Shown: positions 22,724-33,861, counted from the first letter of the stretch. The stretch is 64,000 nucleotides of DNA from Gerris lacustris (GCA_951217055.1 OX578276.1:35426205-35490204), one strand, 5' to 3'. Numbers and translations are program-made. Notes: generated by a model not told the origin, from the letters alone.

Positions 22724-22885
22724 ATGAGTGAATTAAGTGACTTTGACGAAAATGAGGAGAATAATACTCCTCCAGAAATAATTGATTCGGCAAAAAATAC
22801 AACTCAAGAATTAATGCCATCTTTATCAAGAGAGAGATACGAACTTACATACAGCAAGTTTATTTTTTCTATATTTATTATTTAA
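22724..22885 (+). pseudogene. Family U N-terminal coding fragment, unit 2 (possible Crypton recombinase start)
   Basis: A 53-residue open frame from ATG at 22724 to TAA at 22883. It begins MSELSDFDENEENNTPPEI and reaches MPSLSRERYELTYSKF before running into AT-rich non-coding sequence. The acidic leader followed by a SxERYELTYSKF-like helix resembles the N-terminal, DNA-binding part of Crypton-type tyrosine recombinases and their domesticated relatives. That is resemblance by eye only. The catalytic Arg/His/Tyr domain is absent, so it cannot be an active recombinase. Conservation of the same start in three copies of the element supports genuine coding ancestry. Confidence 0.5.
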
Positions 22886-22921
22886 ATCTAACAATCGTAG
22901 ATAAAGTACGGTACGTAACTC

Positions 22922-23021
22922 GTGCGAAAACGGCATTTTGCATTGCTCGTGTGGTTTTATTACCCATGCTGTCGCTCGGGTGCAAACTCCACACTCGCAT
23001 GCAAAATGCTACTTTCCGCAC
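22922..23021. repeat. Long imperfect hairpin tail of family U
   Basis: Arms of about 33 nt at 22922-22954 and 22989-23021 are inverted repeats. Their core is GCATTTTGCAT / ATGCAAAATGC, flanked by GTGCG / CGCAC and GTGTGG / CCACAC. The same hairpin occurs reversed at about 42705-42820. Confidence 0.75.
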
Positions 23022-23104
23022 TCGACGCGTAATGTACTATTTCGTTGCCCCAGAAAGGGACCCCCCTCCCCCCCTTTCCTAATATAAATCTATTATGATG
23101 TATT

Positions 23105-23400
23105 TTTGCTTCCCAGAATCCTGAAGGTAAGGAAGTATTGGGATCATTCTGAAGAACGATATACTTTTAAGTTTCCAAATTAGACATTAGACTAATATTT
23201 TGGTCTTGTGTTCATAACTCTTCTATCTGTCTAGCATAACTTTAAAACCACTCATCTACTTTTGATGAAATCAAGATGGCAGGTCATCATTAGCCTATTG
23301 GTTCAATATTAATTTAAACTCCAAACTTCGACCCTTCAACGACACTCTCTATTGAATAAAAATAAATTTAACCTCACTTAGAATCGGAACAGGTCCAACA
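23105..23400 (+). repeat. Diverged family Y fragment
   Basis: TTGCTTCCCAGAATCCTGAA, GGTCTTGTG and TTGATGAAATCAAGATGGCA follow the left half of family Y with many differences. Confidence 0.55.
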
Positions 23401-23559
23401 ACCAAACTTTAAATTCTCCGTGGGATCATATAATTTTATATGAATACTTTTGGTCGTCACTAAGCTATGAGTCACTCTAAATTGCAGACACATTACACAC
23501 ATCTCCCACTCAATATACTCGAATAGTCAGCCCAATGAATCTTTGCAAATCTTGTTAAG

Positions 23560-24020
23560 CAAGCAAAAGATAAAGTCAAAAGTATCAAGTACCTAGAAAT
23601 TCATTTGGATCAACATTTGAGCTGGAGAAACCACGTATTAAGTCTAATAAAAAGGCTTCATAAATTAACCTACATATTTGCGAGGCTAAGAAGTATTATG
23701 CCTGTAAAAACTTTAAAAATAGTGTACTTTGCCTTAGCCCAGTGGTTCTTTTGTATGGACTGTTGTCCTGGGGAGGTGCTTACTCCTCAGTACTGCGTCC
23801 TATTGTAGTAGCGCAAAATAATATTTTAAGGTCAATTTTAAGGAGACGAAGAGCCGACTCGGCCACGGGGCCATGTACGCAAAACTCTCTGTATTTACTC
23901 TGGACCAATTGTATAAACTATACGTATACAAGACTGTACATAAAAATATTGGACTATTCAGTGTAGTGGCCCACGGGTTGGGTACCAGAAGTGAGACACA
24001 GGGTCTACTTGCATAGAGAT
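23560..24020 (+). pseudogene. Non-LTR retrotransposon reverse-transcriptase tail, frameshifted
   Basis: One frame reads KVKSIKYLEIHLDQHLSWRN, then HVLSLIKRLHKLTYIFARLR. This matches the conserved 'YLGI..D..L.W..H' block that follows the RT palm in Jockey/R1/I-type LINEs. After ALAQ the frame changes and continues LLYGLLSWGGAYSSVLRPIV and AQNNILRSIL, then YTRLYIKILDYS. Only the thumb/C-terminal part is present. The YxDD catalytic motif is not seen upstream. At least two frameshifts make it dead. Confidence 0.8.
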
Positions 24021-24756
24021 CCTTATTGCATTTTTTCAATTTTTTTTTTTATAAACTTGAATATTAATAATTGATTTTTCTAGATTTAGTTTTCGTTTAT
24101 CAATTTATAGGGCTCATAAAATCGAATAAAGAAGTTAAAACCAAAATTTGAGAAGATTTTCTTTGGAGTAAACCCATTCTAAGGCGACGGAGATAAAATA
24201 GAAATGTTAAGAATGAATAGATAAGAGCGGATGCTGTGTGGAGACAAGAGGCTGCTCATGTATTAACAATAGAATGGGAATGAGCTCTGAACGAATTCAC
24301 TTTATTGTATTGGACAGTCAGAACCTGGGCATCTTACCCCCCTTCACTTTAAACATAAAAAAGGTCATATGTTAAAGACATCGTCGTTAGGCTAAAGGTC
24401 GATTTAAGAATGTTCATACATCGAGAAGGAAACATCTATCGACCCTGAACTGCCTAATGTCTATCGATAGTTTGTACTCGATGTATACAAAAAGTCTAGA
24501 CTCGACCTTTACCCTTTAAGATTATATATCTTTTAACAAACGACCTTTTTTTTTGAACTTTCAACTCTGTTTAACTTCTGTTTTAATCAAGTACTTTCTA
24601 ACAAGTTTGCTTTAGTAATTTATTTATATAATTTGTTCAAGGAAATAATGTGATAATATTGACACTATTGGTGTTTCTTTTCAAATATAGTTAATATTTA
24701 CCGCATTATAGGCGTCCTCCAATCCAAAGTGAGATGGATTGGCCATACATATACAG

Positions 24757-24895
24757 AAACGAAGCTACATACAGAAGCTGAAGATAGCTTAAAGAAGCTA
24801 CATACATACAGAAGCTGAAGAAAGCTGAAAGAAGCTACATACATACAGAAGCTGAAGAAAGCTGAAAGAAGCTACTTACATACAGAAGCTGAGCT
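24757..24895 (+). repeat. Tandem array of ~41-bp units
   Basis: Three to four head-to-tail copies of a unit containing GAAGCTACATACATACAGAA and GCTGAAGAAAGCTGAAA. The first copy is shortened. The rest of 24021-25200 shows no gene. Confidence 0.85.
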
Positions 24896-25202
24896 TTGAA
24901 GTACCAAGTCTTGGAATACCAGTCCAAGAATACCAGTCTTGGATTGGTAGTTGCAGTGAAAACAAGGATGAGGTCGTCCAAAGATGATTTATAGGGAAGG
25001 ACGGTAAAGGAGAAGGTATAAAAGAAAGACAAAATAAATTTGTCACTACTGAAACCGAGCCATAAATAATCAACTGTTAAACACTTTATGATAAATTAAA
25101 CAAGTATGTTAAATAATAAATTAAATTAGATATCATGGAATTTAAATTCATTAACGCTATATTTATGAGAGAGTAGGCTTTCAAGTATGTTGGACCGATT
25201 TT

Positions 25203-26560
25203 GCTTTCGAGCTAACTGAAGTTAGTGGAAGCATTTCGATCGAACTAATGAATAATTTTTTTTTTTACGTCTCCAAATTTAAAAAAATCCCAAGACAGAA
25301 TCCGTTTCAAACCTCAGGAGACATTTTTGGTCTTGTTTCTGCCTGTCGGTTGGTCTGTGCGTCAAAATGTTTGCGAACCACCATATCTTAAAAACTATTT
25401 GTCTGATTTTAATGAAATTTGGATGGTAAGTCAAAATATGCCCATTGTTGATTCCATATTAATTTCAACCTTCTGCGCCCATTACTTCTTTCCTCGTGTG
25501 CACAAACTTGTTTTTATTAGATAACTACTACATATCTTCAAAGTTTTCATCCGAACTTTCGAAGAAATTTGAAAGATTTGTTGAAAGTAGCCCATATGGA
25601 CCATCCATATTAATTTCAACCGTCCGAACACATAATTAAATATTGTATTAAAATTAGTGTGAACTCGCTGGGTATTGAAACAACTATTATGTTTTATTAA
25701 CACATATATCTTTAAAAGTACTAATTCGATTTAGAGATATTTGAATGGTTTGTCAAAAGTAGCCCTCAGGTGGTTCCATATTATTAATTTCAATACTGCT
25801 AAAAATAGTGTCCCAAGTGGGAACCGACTAATTGTCAGACTTTTTTTTAAAAGGGATGTGTGTTGAACTGTTGAACACTCCGTACTTGAGACAGGAGCTG
25901 AAATATACAACACAGCTAAATAAAGATGACCTTTACTATCGATACTTGCACAATGTAAATATCTCGATTTATTCCTACTAGACACCATATAAAGCATTAT
26001 TTATTAGCTAACAGCAAACGTCAACTACAGCAGCACATAACAAGAATGTGGAAACTATACAATATGGTACGGGACATGAATACCACGTGACATTCATCAC
26101 TACTAATAATAATTCAGGGATACAAAATAAAATAATATGATCCCACTGGAAATTTAAAGCTTGGTTGTTTGGATCTGTTTCTATTCTCATTGGGGTCATA
26201 TTATTTTTATATTTAATATTAAATGTTGCATAGACGTTTGCAATTAATAAGTGGGGCTACTTTTAACAAACCGTCCAAATTTAATTAAAATGAGTACTTT
26301 AAAGTAAGTTATGTTAATAAACATAAGTTTGTGAGGATACAGATGGAAGCAATGGGCAGAGAAGGTTGAAATTAATATGGAATTGACAATGAGCTAATTT
26401 TACTCCACCATCTAAATTTCATTAAAATCGGATAAGTAGTTTTTGAGTTATGGTGGTTTTCAAAAATAGACCTACAGAATGACACGAGACCAAATTATGT
26501 TCTCTGATGTCTAAAACGAATTTCTATAAGAATATTTTTAATTCGGAAGTACTTTGCGCA
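25203..26560. repeat. Inverted pair of diverged family Y copies
   Basis: 25203-25795 is family Y in plus orientation (TTTTGCTTTCGAGCTAACTG, CCACCATATCTTAAAAACTA). About 26245-26560 is family Y in minus orientation (GGTTGAAATTAATATGGAAT, TGATGTCTAAAACGAATTTC). About 450 bp of other sequence separates them. Only the arms are related to family Y. Confidence 0.65.
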
Positions 26561-26569
26561 ACAGCACTT

Positions 26570-26981
26570 TGATGGTTTATGTCTGCCAAATGGCTGATAC
26601 AACTAAAATTTAGTTCTTATATAGGGGTTATATACTCTAAATTAAATAAATACAAAATCAAATATTTACACAAAATTGTTTATTACAAAAAAACATATAA
26701 AAAAACACAGTGTATTGACTTTGTTATGAGAAAGAACAGTGGTAGATTTACAAAAAGTACATTTATAACAAAATAATAAAGATATAGAATAAAACCAGAG
26801 AAAAAAAGTAGTTATAGATACAGAAACACATGAAAAAATATGTTAAAATGAGGTAATATAATTATTGGTTTAAAATATACATAAGAACATTTATTTTGGT
26901 TTTAAATAAAGGAAGAAATAATATTTATATTATGTTTAATTCGAAAAAGAAATATGTTTTGTTTTCATGGTGTTTAATTTT
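26570..26981. other. No gene recognised
   Basis: AT-rich sequence downstream of cuticle gene 1, with no coding pattern. Confidence 0.5.
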
Positions 26982-27031
26982 TTTATTCATCGGTGGAAAC
27001 AAATACTGATATGGTATGGAGCGGATTTATT
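26982..27031 (-). promoter_or_regulatory. Poly(A) signals of cuticle gene 1
   Basis: Two AATAAA hexamers lie on the minus strand downstream of the gene 1 stop codon, at 27026-27031 (very close to the stop) and 26982-26987. The farther one is the more plausible cleavage signal. Confidence 0.5.
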
Positions 27032-27040
27032 GAGATGAGT

Positions 27041-28516
27041 TTAGTAGTGGTGATGGATGGGTTCGGGATGATGAGCGTGGCCAGTCTTGTGTACGACGGC
27101 GTTGAAACCATTATGGTCATCAGCGGTGTAGGTGACAGTCCTGATGGTACCGTCGGGTTCAACAACGCTGTATTCTCCCTTGACTACATCACCATCGCGT
27201 TCTTCCCATTGGTTCTTAACATCACCAGTGTGGAAGTCCTTTACACCATAGTTGTACTTGTATTTGGGATGATCCTGAAGAAAAGGTCAAAAATTAAAAA
27301 AATCAATAATAAAATCTCTAAAATAAAAAGATAGTAAGAGGATACAACGATTCCTGTAATTAATGCACTAAACATTCTTGCATCCAAAAATAATCTAATA
27401 AAGCCTTAATCTTATGTATTATGTTATTATTATACATTTGGGAGTTATTTTGATTTTTTTAATAATCAAACCTTTGACCATTTTGATATAATTTAATTAT
27501 TATTTCACTTTTTAACTTCGTGATCGTTTGACACGATGTTCCTTCGAAAGGTTCGGTAAAACTAACGCGAGGCTTACTAAGACGTCTTAAATGGCTTCTT
27601 CCCAGTACTGTCTTATATTTATAGACTAAAAACTGTGAAGTCAATATCGATTGACAAGAGGTTCCAAGTAAACATGACCCTAAAAGCATGAGTTTAGTCA
27701 GCTCGGCCATCAAAGTTGAGGATACAGGTTCGATTCCGTGTCTAGGCACTTTGATTTACATAGCTCAATATTGACCACTCCATATTCACTTTAGTGGTTC
27801 ATTGGTGTATGAAGTGGGTTAGTAAGCAGGGCCCAAATAAGTGGTCTCATTAATAGCTTCAAAATCGTGGTTTGTCCTGTTTCAAAACTTGTCCATCACT
27901 GCACAGGCATAACAGATTGTATAAAAGGAGTTCTCTTTTTAGTCTATTTTAGTAGTTTTTAGTTTTTAGGTCCTTCTACTCCTTGTGGAGTTTAGGGTAA
28001 CGATGAACTACTCTTGGGTGACGCTCCAAGTTTAAAGCTTTATTTTCCTAGACACGACTCCAGTGATTGACGGATAGAGGCTCAACGATAATCGTTCAGC
28101 GACTTTCGTTCTTCTGAATTTCCATGATAAGAGTCGCTCTGCTAGGAAAACGGTAACATGCAAACTCAGAAGAGGAGTCCTCAGCGATAGTCGTTAGGCG
28201 ACCATCGCTTGAACGTCTATCGCTGGAGTCGTGTCTAGGAAAATAAAGCTTAAAGAGATCGCGAGCAGATTATATTCCAGTGAGGTATTTAAAATGGTTG
28301 TTAATATGAGATATATTTATTTACGTAGTAGTCAACATCATGGTGCTTGGCAACATGAAGTGCTGGAGCATAGTGCACAGTTGGGGCAGCAGCATAGTGC
28401 ACAGTGGGGGCGGCATAGTGACTGTAGTCATTATGACCGCTGTAGTCATCATGTCCGTAGTAGTATGAAGGTGGCAGAGCACTGGCAAGTGCAACAGCTC
28501 CTAACACCACTCCAAT
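27041..28516 (-). CDS. RR-2 cuticular protein gene 1 (two 3' exons; first exon not found)
   Basis: Structural cuticle protein that binds chitin after secretion by the epidermis (CPR family, Chitin_bind_4). Read on the minus strand, exon 2 is 28325-28516 (64 codons) and exon 3 is 27041-27274 (77 codons plus TAA). Exon 2 follows a TTTTAG acceptor and begins [13 protein letters not shown], the rest of a signal peptide. It continues with Tyr/His-rich and AAPTVHYA repeats and ends HHDVDYY at a GTAAAT donor. Exon 3 follows CAG and opens [18 protein letters not shown]. It then carries the RR-2 core ([32 protein letters not shown]) and ends in a His-rich tail. Both junctions are phase 0. The intron is 1,050 bp and holds a SINE-like repeat and a MITE. 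The short first exon (Met plus a few residues, usual for the family) was not identified upstream. The RR core is nearly identical to gene 2 at 58799-59433. Confidence 0.9.
27690..27900 (+). repeat. SINE-like tRNA-derived segment in the cuticle gene 1 intron
   Basis: It contains ACAGGTTCGATTCCGTG (an exact B-box GGTTCGATTCC), preceded by GTTTAGTCAGCTCGG (weak A-box). The following word GGCACTTTGATTTA also occurs at about 58625, where the downstream sequence (GTGGTTGAACTCCATA) is partly similar. It cannot fold as a sound tRNA. Confidence 0.45.
28037..28249. mobile_element. MITE in the cuticle gene 1 intron
   Basis: A perfect 27-bp terminal inverted repeat, beginning GCTTTATTTTCCTAGACACG, bounds a 213-bp element. 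It is flanked by TTAAA on both sides (28032-28036 and 28250-28254). The interior has repeated CGATA(A/G)TCGTT-like words. It ends about 75 bp from the exon 2 donor. Confidence 0.9.
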
Positions 28517-28737
28517 CTAAAACAATATTAATAAAAAAATTTGATTAAAATTACACAATATTCCATGTAATGAATATTTTTTACATAGTAATTAATTCCG
28601 GCATTTTTAGTAGTAACATTATTATTAAGTAATTAAATATTTAATTTCCAGTATTCATTTTTTATTTTTTATTTTTCATATTCCCAGAACATATAAATTT
28701 ATAGAAAGTATGGCTGTCCTCTAAGTACAAAGAAGAT

Positions 28738-28985
28738 AGAATAATAATAACCTTGGTATCAGCAACCTGTGGAGGCTTTGGGCTTGCCAAAGAGCTTGTG
28801 CTTTATCAGGATTATACAGCGAATAAGTGGCATTCACAACTTGATAGTCTCCACTTCAATTAGGAAGCAACCCATTCAAATCTGATGCTTGGTGAACGCT
28901 GAGTGTGATACCCCGGGGTCGGGTAATCGAACCCTAAACCTCTTCTGTTCTAAGTGCACAATATCAATGAGCTACTTTGGACAAC
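28738..28985 (-). repeat. tRNA-derived SINE
   Basis: On the minus strand TAGCTCATTGAT (A-box-like) is followed 30-40 nt later by GGGTTCGATTACCC (B-box-like). A tRNA-unrelated body follows (GATAAAGCACAAGCTC, CAAGCCCAAAGCCTCC), and then a GGTTATTATTATT tail. This is the layout of a SINE. It lies upstream of cuticle gene 1, where its first exon would be expected. Confidence 0.65.
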
Positions 28986-30600
28986 CCCCACCCTTCAATA
29001 AAGTTGTTACGTCTTTGGGTTCTACCCTCATAAAAAGCCCCCCCCCCCCTCTCATAAAAATCTTTGGGTTCTACCCTCATAAAAAGTCCCACCCTCATAA
29101 AAAGTTTTTACGTCTTTGGGTTCTAGAGTCGCTTGATGCCTAAACGGCTCAACATATTTCAATGGAATTCCCCGTCAACCACTCCATCAAACATCCCTTA
29201 CTACCTGTGCTAGAAAGTGCACACTGAGTTTTCATGTCGCACCTTACAATTTTAAATTTATTAAAATAATATTTACCTATTATCAATTTTATCTATTGCA
29301 AGTATCTTTTTTTATAGGTACAAAATCAATGTCAAAGTGGTTGCTTGAAAAAATTATTTTATTAAATTGTATACCAATCAAATATTTAGATTAGCAAATA
29401 TATTTTTTCGGTATTTCTAATTCTAGTAAACTTAAGCGTTAACTATGTTCATAATAATATTATACTAACAATTTAACAAGGTAACCAAGAAGTCTCAATA
29501 CTAAACACGCAATACCTTTATGTTTTGCGGTATTATAACTTAAAATAATAGTAGTGTTGCCATTCTTTTTAATAACTTATTTAATATATAGATAGAAATC
29601 AACAAAAATTTAGCCCTCTTCTAGCCAAATTGACATATTCGAAGTCTTAAACTTAGGAAGACTTAAAGGCGTTTAAAAATCTATGTTTTTATAAAATAAT
29701 TGATGGCGTTGATAGTTTATTATTTTATAATCTATATTAAAATTGTGTCATTACAGCATAGTTTAGTGTAAGAGCAATGATGTGAAAATCTCAAGTTCAA
29801 TTTTTGAGCCTAACAGAGAAGTGTATTATCAAAAAAAATTAAATTGAAAAAAAAAAAAAAATTGAAAAATGAAAAAGAAAACGAAAAAAAAAAAAATATG
29901 AATGAATGAATGATTGAATTGATTAAATTTATTGTTTCTTATAAAGTATTTAATATTCACTTATCACTTAAAATGTTAATGAACAATGGTAGTTAAATAC
30001 ACAGTCTTATTTTAAAACTAAATGGATTTTAAAATGAATGAAATCGACTGAAATGAATATATAATTATTATGTTAATTAAAGAATCCTTCTTTCCGTTGT
30101 GTTTCATTAGTTTTTTCCCCTTGATTTTATAATTTGTTTTTACTTAATAAATTGAAACATTAACTCTTAACAATTCATAATAAAACGAGGACGGGAACTT
30201 GCATATAAGTGAATCAGTTAATGGTATCAAGTTCGCTGTACGATCAAACTATTTTTCACAAGTTTTAGTTATATGTGGGAGAGGTTATTGAAAATATGTT
30301 GATTTCTATGCATTTTTCTTTAATTATCTTTATTTTATTCCATATGGTAAATTAGTTTTATTAATTATAGAGGTGATTATTGATTAAAAAACAAGATATA
30401 TATTCAAGGTAAAACTTTAATAGTAATATCTGTACTCCACTTAATGTAATGTAGGTGAATAGGATTCCTGGAAAAGTTTCTCCAAATAGATCCTCTCCAG
30501 GATTTTTTTTGCAGAAAACTCTTATTTTAGAAAGATAGATAATATTGTATTGATATAACACTATAAATAAATTGTAATTAAATTATTATGATTATATTAT
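28986..30600. other. No gene recognised
   Basis: It contains a C-run and short direct repeats of TTTGGGTTCTACCCTCATAA at about 29010-29125. After that comes AT-rich sequence with A-runs and no coding pattern. Confidence 0.6.
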
Positions 30601-30639
30601 ATAATTATAATAATATAATTATATTTTATTAATATTAAT

Positions 30640-30880
30640 AACAACGGGAGATAGACAAAGAAAAATAGACTCCAGCGCCGGGAATCGAACCACGGGCCGC
30701 TATATTTCCAGTAAAGTGATCTTGCCAACTAAGCTACACTGAAAAATAATTTCCTCTGTCAATAACGATACCTAGTCCCGAATTAAGCTTTCAATTTTCC
30801 ATAAATTTAGGAGTTGACATTTACGACAATAGAACTAGACCGAGAATTATCGCTTATAATTATAAAGTACCCAATTGGTA
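30640..30880 (-). repeat. tRNA-like repeat, copy 1
   Basis: The minus strand of 30668-30742 reads GTAGCTTAGTTGGCAAGATC, TTTACTGGAAATATAG and GTGGTTCGATTCCCGGCGCT. This resembles a tRNA with D-arm, GGA anticodon loop and T-loop. The T-stem pairs poorly and there is no proper acceptor stem. The flanks GGTATCGTTATTGACAGAGG and GATAATTCTCGGTCTAG recur in the copy at 60725-61026. Confidence 0.65.
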
Positions 30881-30914
30881 CCTGTACCTTGTACAATTAA
30901 TTAGAAATTTATGA

Positions 30915-31120
30915 TTAAGTTTTTGGTAGTATTCATAAAACGGAAAGTTTAAATTTTTAATTTAAATAAAAATTATAATTATTATTAACAACGGGAGATA
31001 GACAGAGCAAAATAGACTCCAGCGCCGGGACTCAAACCACAGGCCTCTATATAAAAAATTAAACAATTTAAAAAAAAATTAACTTTCCGTATAGTAGTAT
31101 GAATACTACCAAAAACTTAA
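30915..31120. mobile_element. Foldback MITE with a tRNA-like remnant
   Basis: TTAAGTTTTTGGTAGTATTC at the left end is the complement of GAATACTACCAAAAACTTAA at the right end. The arms continue inward as CGGAAAGTTTAA / TTAACTTTCCG. Inside is ACTCCAGCGCCGGGACTCAA, the 3' part of the same tRNA-like module, followed by a deletion. Confidence 0.8.
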
Positions 31121-31124
31121 AAAT

Positions 31125-32195
31125 GAATATATAATTATATTTAAAAAATTGGGATTCTATAGTCCATTATAAATATAATAATAGCCGTCAAGCCCAGGTG
31201 CGTCGTCGGGATACTACTCGATTATATAAATGATTACACAGAGTGACTCCCAAACAAAGCGGACAGATATGAGGATCTAACATTATTTGAAATTATCAGT
31301 AATAATATTCTCACATAGAATGCACACAACTGTAAACAGAAAATGATTTAAGCCAGTCGCAAATGTAAATAATCAATTGGATTTCTTCTTAAGTTTTTTT
31401 CTTATAATAACTGTAAAGTTTTGAAATTCGATGTAGGAAAATAATAAGGTCATAAAAAACAAATATATTTCCATTGACTAATTATTCACGATTATAAAAG
31501 TGTGTGAAATTATACGTGTAAAAAAAATGTTTTGAAATTCAATGTAATAAAAAAAAAAAAAATCTTTTTGAAATTTCAATAGTATTTTTTAATCGATTTT
31601 ATTTTTTTATGATTTTTATTTCTTAAATAAAAAAATTATCATATATTTTTATTTTAATACTTCATTCTTTGTTTATATTTTACAGATCGAAACAATGGTA
31701 GTTATTTGGACATAATGTAATATCAAGTTTTTATCAAAAACGAAATTCATGAGAAAATATGTTTGGATTTTCCCAGAGGTAAAAAAAAAATAAATCAACT
31801 GGCTTTTTTTCTTGAGTTTAGAAGGTCTTTAGGATTACGATAACTCAACCTTGACCCAACTGACCTACTGATCAACTTCTGGGTTGTAAAATTAAAATTA
31901 ACTTAAAAACATGTTGACAAAAGATAATGAAAAATAAAAAAAAATCTTTCTTTATTCCCCTTATTAACTTTTTCATTGATTGAATAACACAAAAATTCAC
32001 AGGGTTTTGTAAAAAAAAAAATATTATTATTAATTTTGTCAAAAATATAATAATTACATATTGCGGAAGAAATAATAATATAATAAACATTCCAATGTGC
32101 TAATATTTTGTTACTTTATGTAAGGCAGTACATTTTATTTTGTCTTTTTATTATATACTTTTTATCTTTGTTTTTAAAATCTAACTTATTAAATA
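31125..32195. other. No gene recognised
   Basis: AT-rich sequence with many A- and T-runs and no coding pattern. Confidence 0.6.
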
Positions 32196-32435
32196 ATCTG
32201 CCAATTAGTATGGCTTGTGGCACATTGCTTGCTCGCGTCCTATACCTTATAGATGTTATATTCTTTTAGAGCCCATTATTTTCTGCTTTATATAATCTCA
32301 AAATCAATTTAGCAAAATTTAATGACCGGAGAAAGTTGATAATAATATGGAACCATGTATGGGCTACATTCGACAAACCATCCAGACTTCTTAATATTAG
32401 ATGAGTACCTTTAACGATATAGGTGTTAATAAAAA
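32196..32435 (-). repeat. Family Y fragment
   Basis: Reverse right-hand part of family Y (CTGCCAATTAGTATGG, TCGCGTCCTATA, GGGCTACATTCGACAAACCA). It directly abuts the next family Y copy. Confidence 0.65.
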
Positions 32436-32437
32436 TA

Positions 32438-33780
32438 ATCTGCCAATTAGTGTGGCACATAGCTTCCTCGCATTCTATTACGTACTTTATTCATGGTATG
32501 CTTTTACGTTATTGGTTGTTTTCTATACATGAATAAGAATAAGAGTATCGAGCAATACTTTTATTTTTTGTGTTCAGGCAGCTGAAATTAGTCTAGGGCT
32601 GTCTGCGGGCTAGTTTCGACAAATATCCAAATTTCTTTCAAATATGATGAGCTCTTTTAAAGATAGTCTGCAATTAGTGTGGCATATAGATTCCTCACGT
32701 TCTTTTCAGTATAGTTTAATGATTTTATGCTTTTACTAATGATTTTAACTATGCTATTTATTATGCTATTATCGTCACATTTATTTCATTTTAATCTGCG
32801 GGCTACTTTTTACAAAACAATCATATGAGTATACTTTTGAAGATATAGGCGTAAATAAATGTATGTTTGGGCGTTTGTGGAAAAGAAGCAAATGGGAAAC
32901 TTATATAGGATCAACGATGGGGTAATTATAACTTACCATCCAAATTTAATTAAAATCGGAGTAGTTTTTAAGATGTGCCGATTCGCAAAAATTGAACTAC
33001 AGAAAGACACGGGACCAATATCCTCCCCTGATGTCTGAAACGGATTTCTGTTTTGGAATTTTTGAGTTCAGAGACAAAAAAATCGGTCCGAGACAACTCA
33101 GACAAACTTTCTCATATACAAGTTCATAATTACTTAGCCAATATTTTCAATTTATTAGTTTTTGTAAGTACGTTTAATTATTAATGAAAATTATATCAAA
33201 ATTTACCATAAAAATAACTTCTCCAGGGCGGGGAATTGAACCCGGGATCTCTTCGTCCACGTTTTAAGCTATTTTCTCAGGAACTAGATTTTTCCCGGGA
33301 GAAACTTATATCGTTGGATCCGTATTTAATTTTTAATACCGTATTTAATTTTTTAATAATTTAATTTTTAAGGAATTTTTTAATTAAAATCGTCGGAACT
33401 GTTTTCGAGAAATATTTTTTTTTCTCACGTTTTTTCAGTTTTTGGGGGGGTGGCGCCCCCAAATTTGGAGCTAAAATTCATTTCTCGATTTTGCCTCGGG
33501 GTATGATTTTTCTGAACATGAATGCGAAATTTCGTCAAAATCGGCCCAGTAGTTTAGGCTCCAGGCGTCTGCACAGACAGACGACAGACGACAGACGACA
33601 GACGACGGACAGACATTTTTTAAAAACCACTTTTTTGGACTCAGGGGACCTCAAAACGTGTAAATCTATCAAAATCGAGTTTTCGCGCCATCACAATACT
33701 TTCTCATTATAGTTTAAATGTGTGTTCTTCAGAACGATCACATAGCTTCTTTTACCTTTGGTAAGCTCGGAAGCAAAAAT
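32438..33780 (-). mobile_element. Family Y element interrupted by family Z
   Basis: The right end (CTGCCAATTAGTGTGGCACA) starts at 32438. The left end (GTAAGCTCGGAAGCAAAA) is at 33760-33778. Family Z (33078-33714) interrupts it between GAGACAAAAA and GTGTGTTCTTCAGAACGATC, which are adjacent in uninterrupted copies. Confidence 0.75.
33078..33714 (-). mobile_element. Family Z element nested in family Y
   Basis: Near-complete reverse copy of 15870-16480. It has the B-box complement GGGGAATTGAACCCGGGATC, a GGGGGGGTGGCGCCCCC hairpin and GACAGACGACAGACGACAGA repeats. Confidence 0.75.
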
Positions 33781-33861
33781 AGATCTCGAAGGATGCTTAG
33801 CTTAAGTTTCTAATTTCTAGTATTATGTATGTTATTAACTGAATTTATACACTTTTTTTAA

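Larger units (their letters stand above)
22099..23045 (+). mobile_element. Family U element, copy 1 (possible Crypton-related, tandemly duplicated)
   Basis: The body is bounded by the inverted words TTATCTACGATTG (about 22099) and CAATCGTAGATAA (about 22893-22905). It is followed by a conserved hairpin tail. It holds two tandem units (22101-22468 and 22469-22885), each with an upstream region and a short ATG-initiated coding stretch. A third copy lies in reverse at 42697-43990, where it is split by a family V foldback. The coding stretch may be a tyrosine-recombinase N-terminus. If so, this would be a non-autonomous Crypton relative. Confidence 0.55.

Noticed and set aside
26993..27334. 113-residue plus-strand ORF
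   Set aside because: It is the antisense shadow of the cuticle gene 1 RR-2 exon.
28231..28548. 105-residue plus-strand ORF rich in His/Gln
   Set aside because: Antisense of cuticle gene 1 exon 2.
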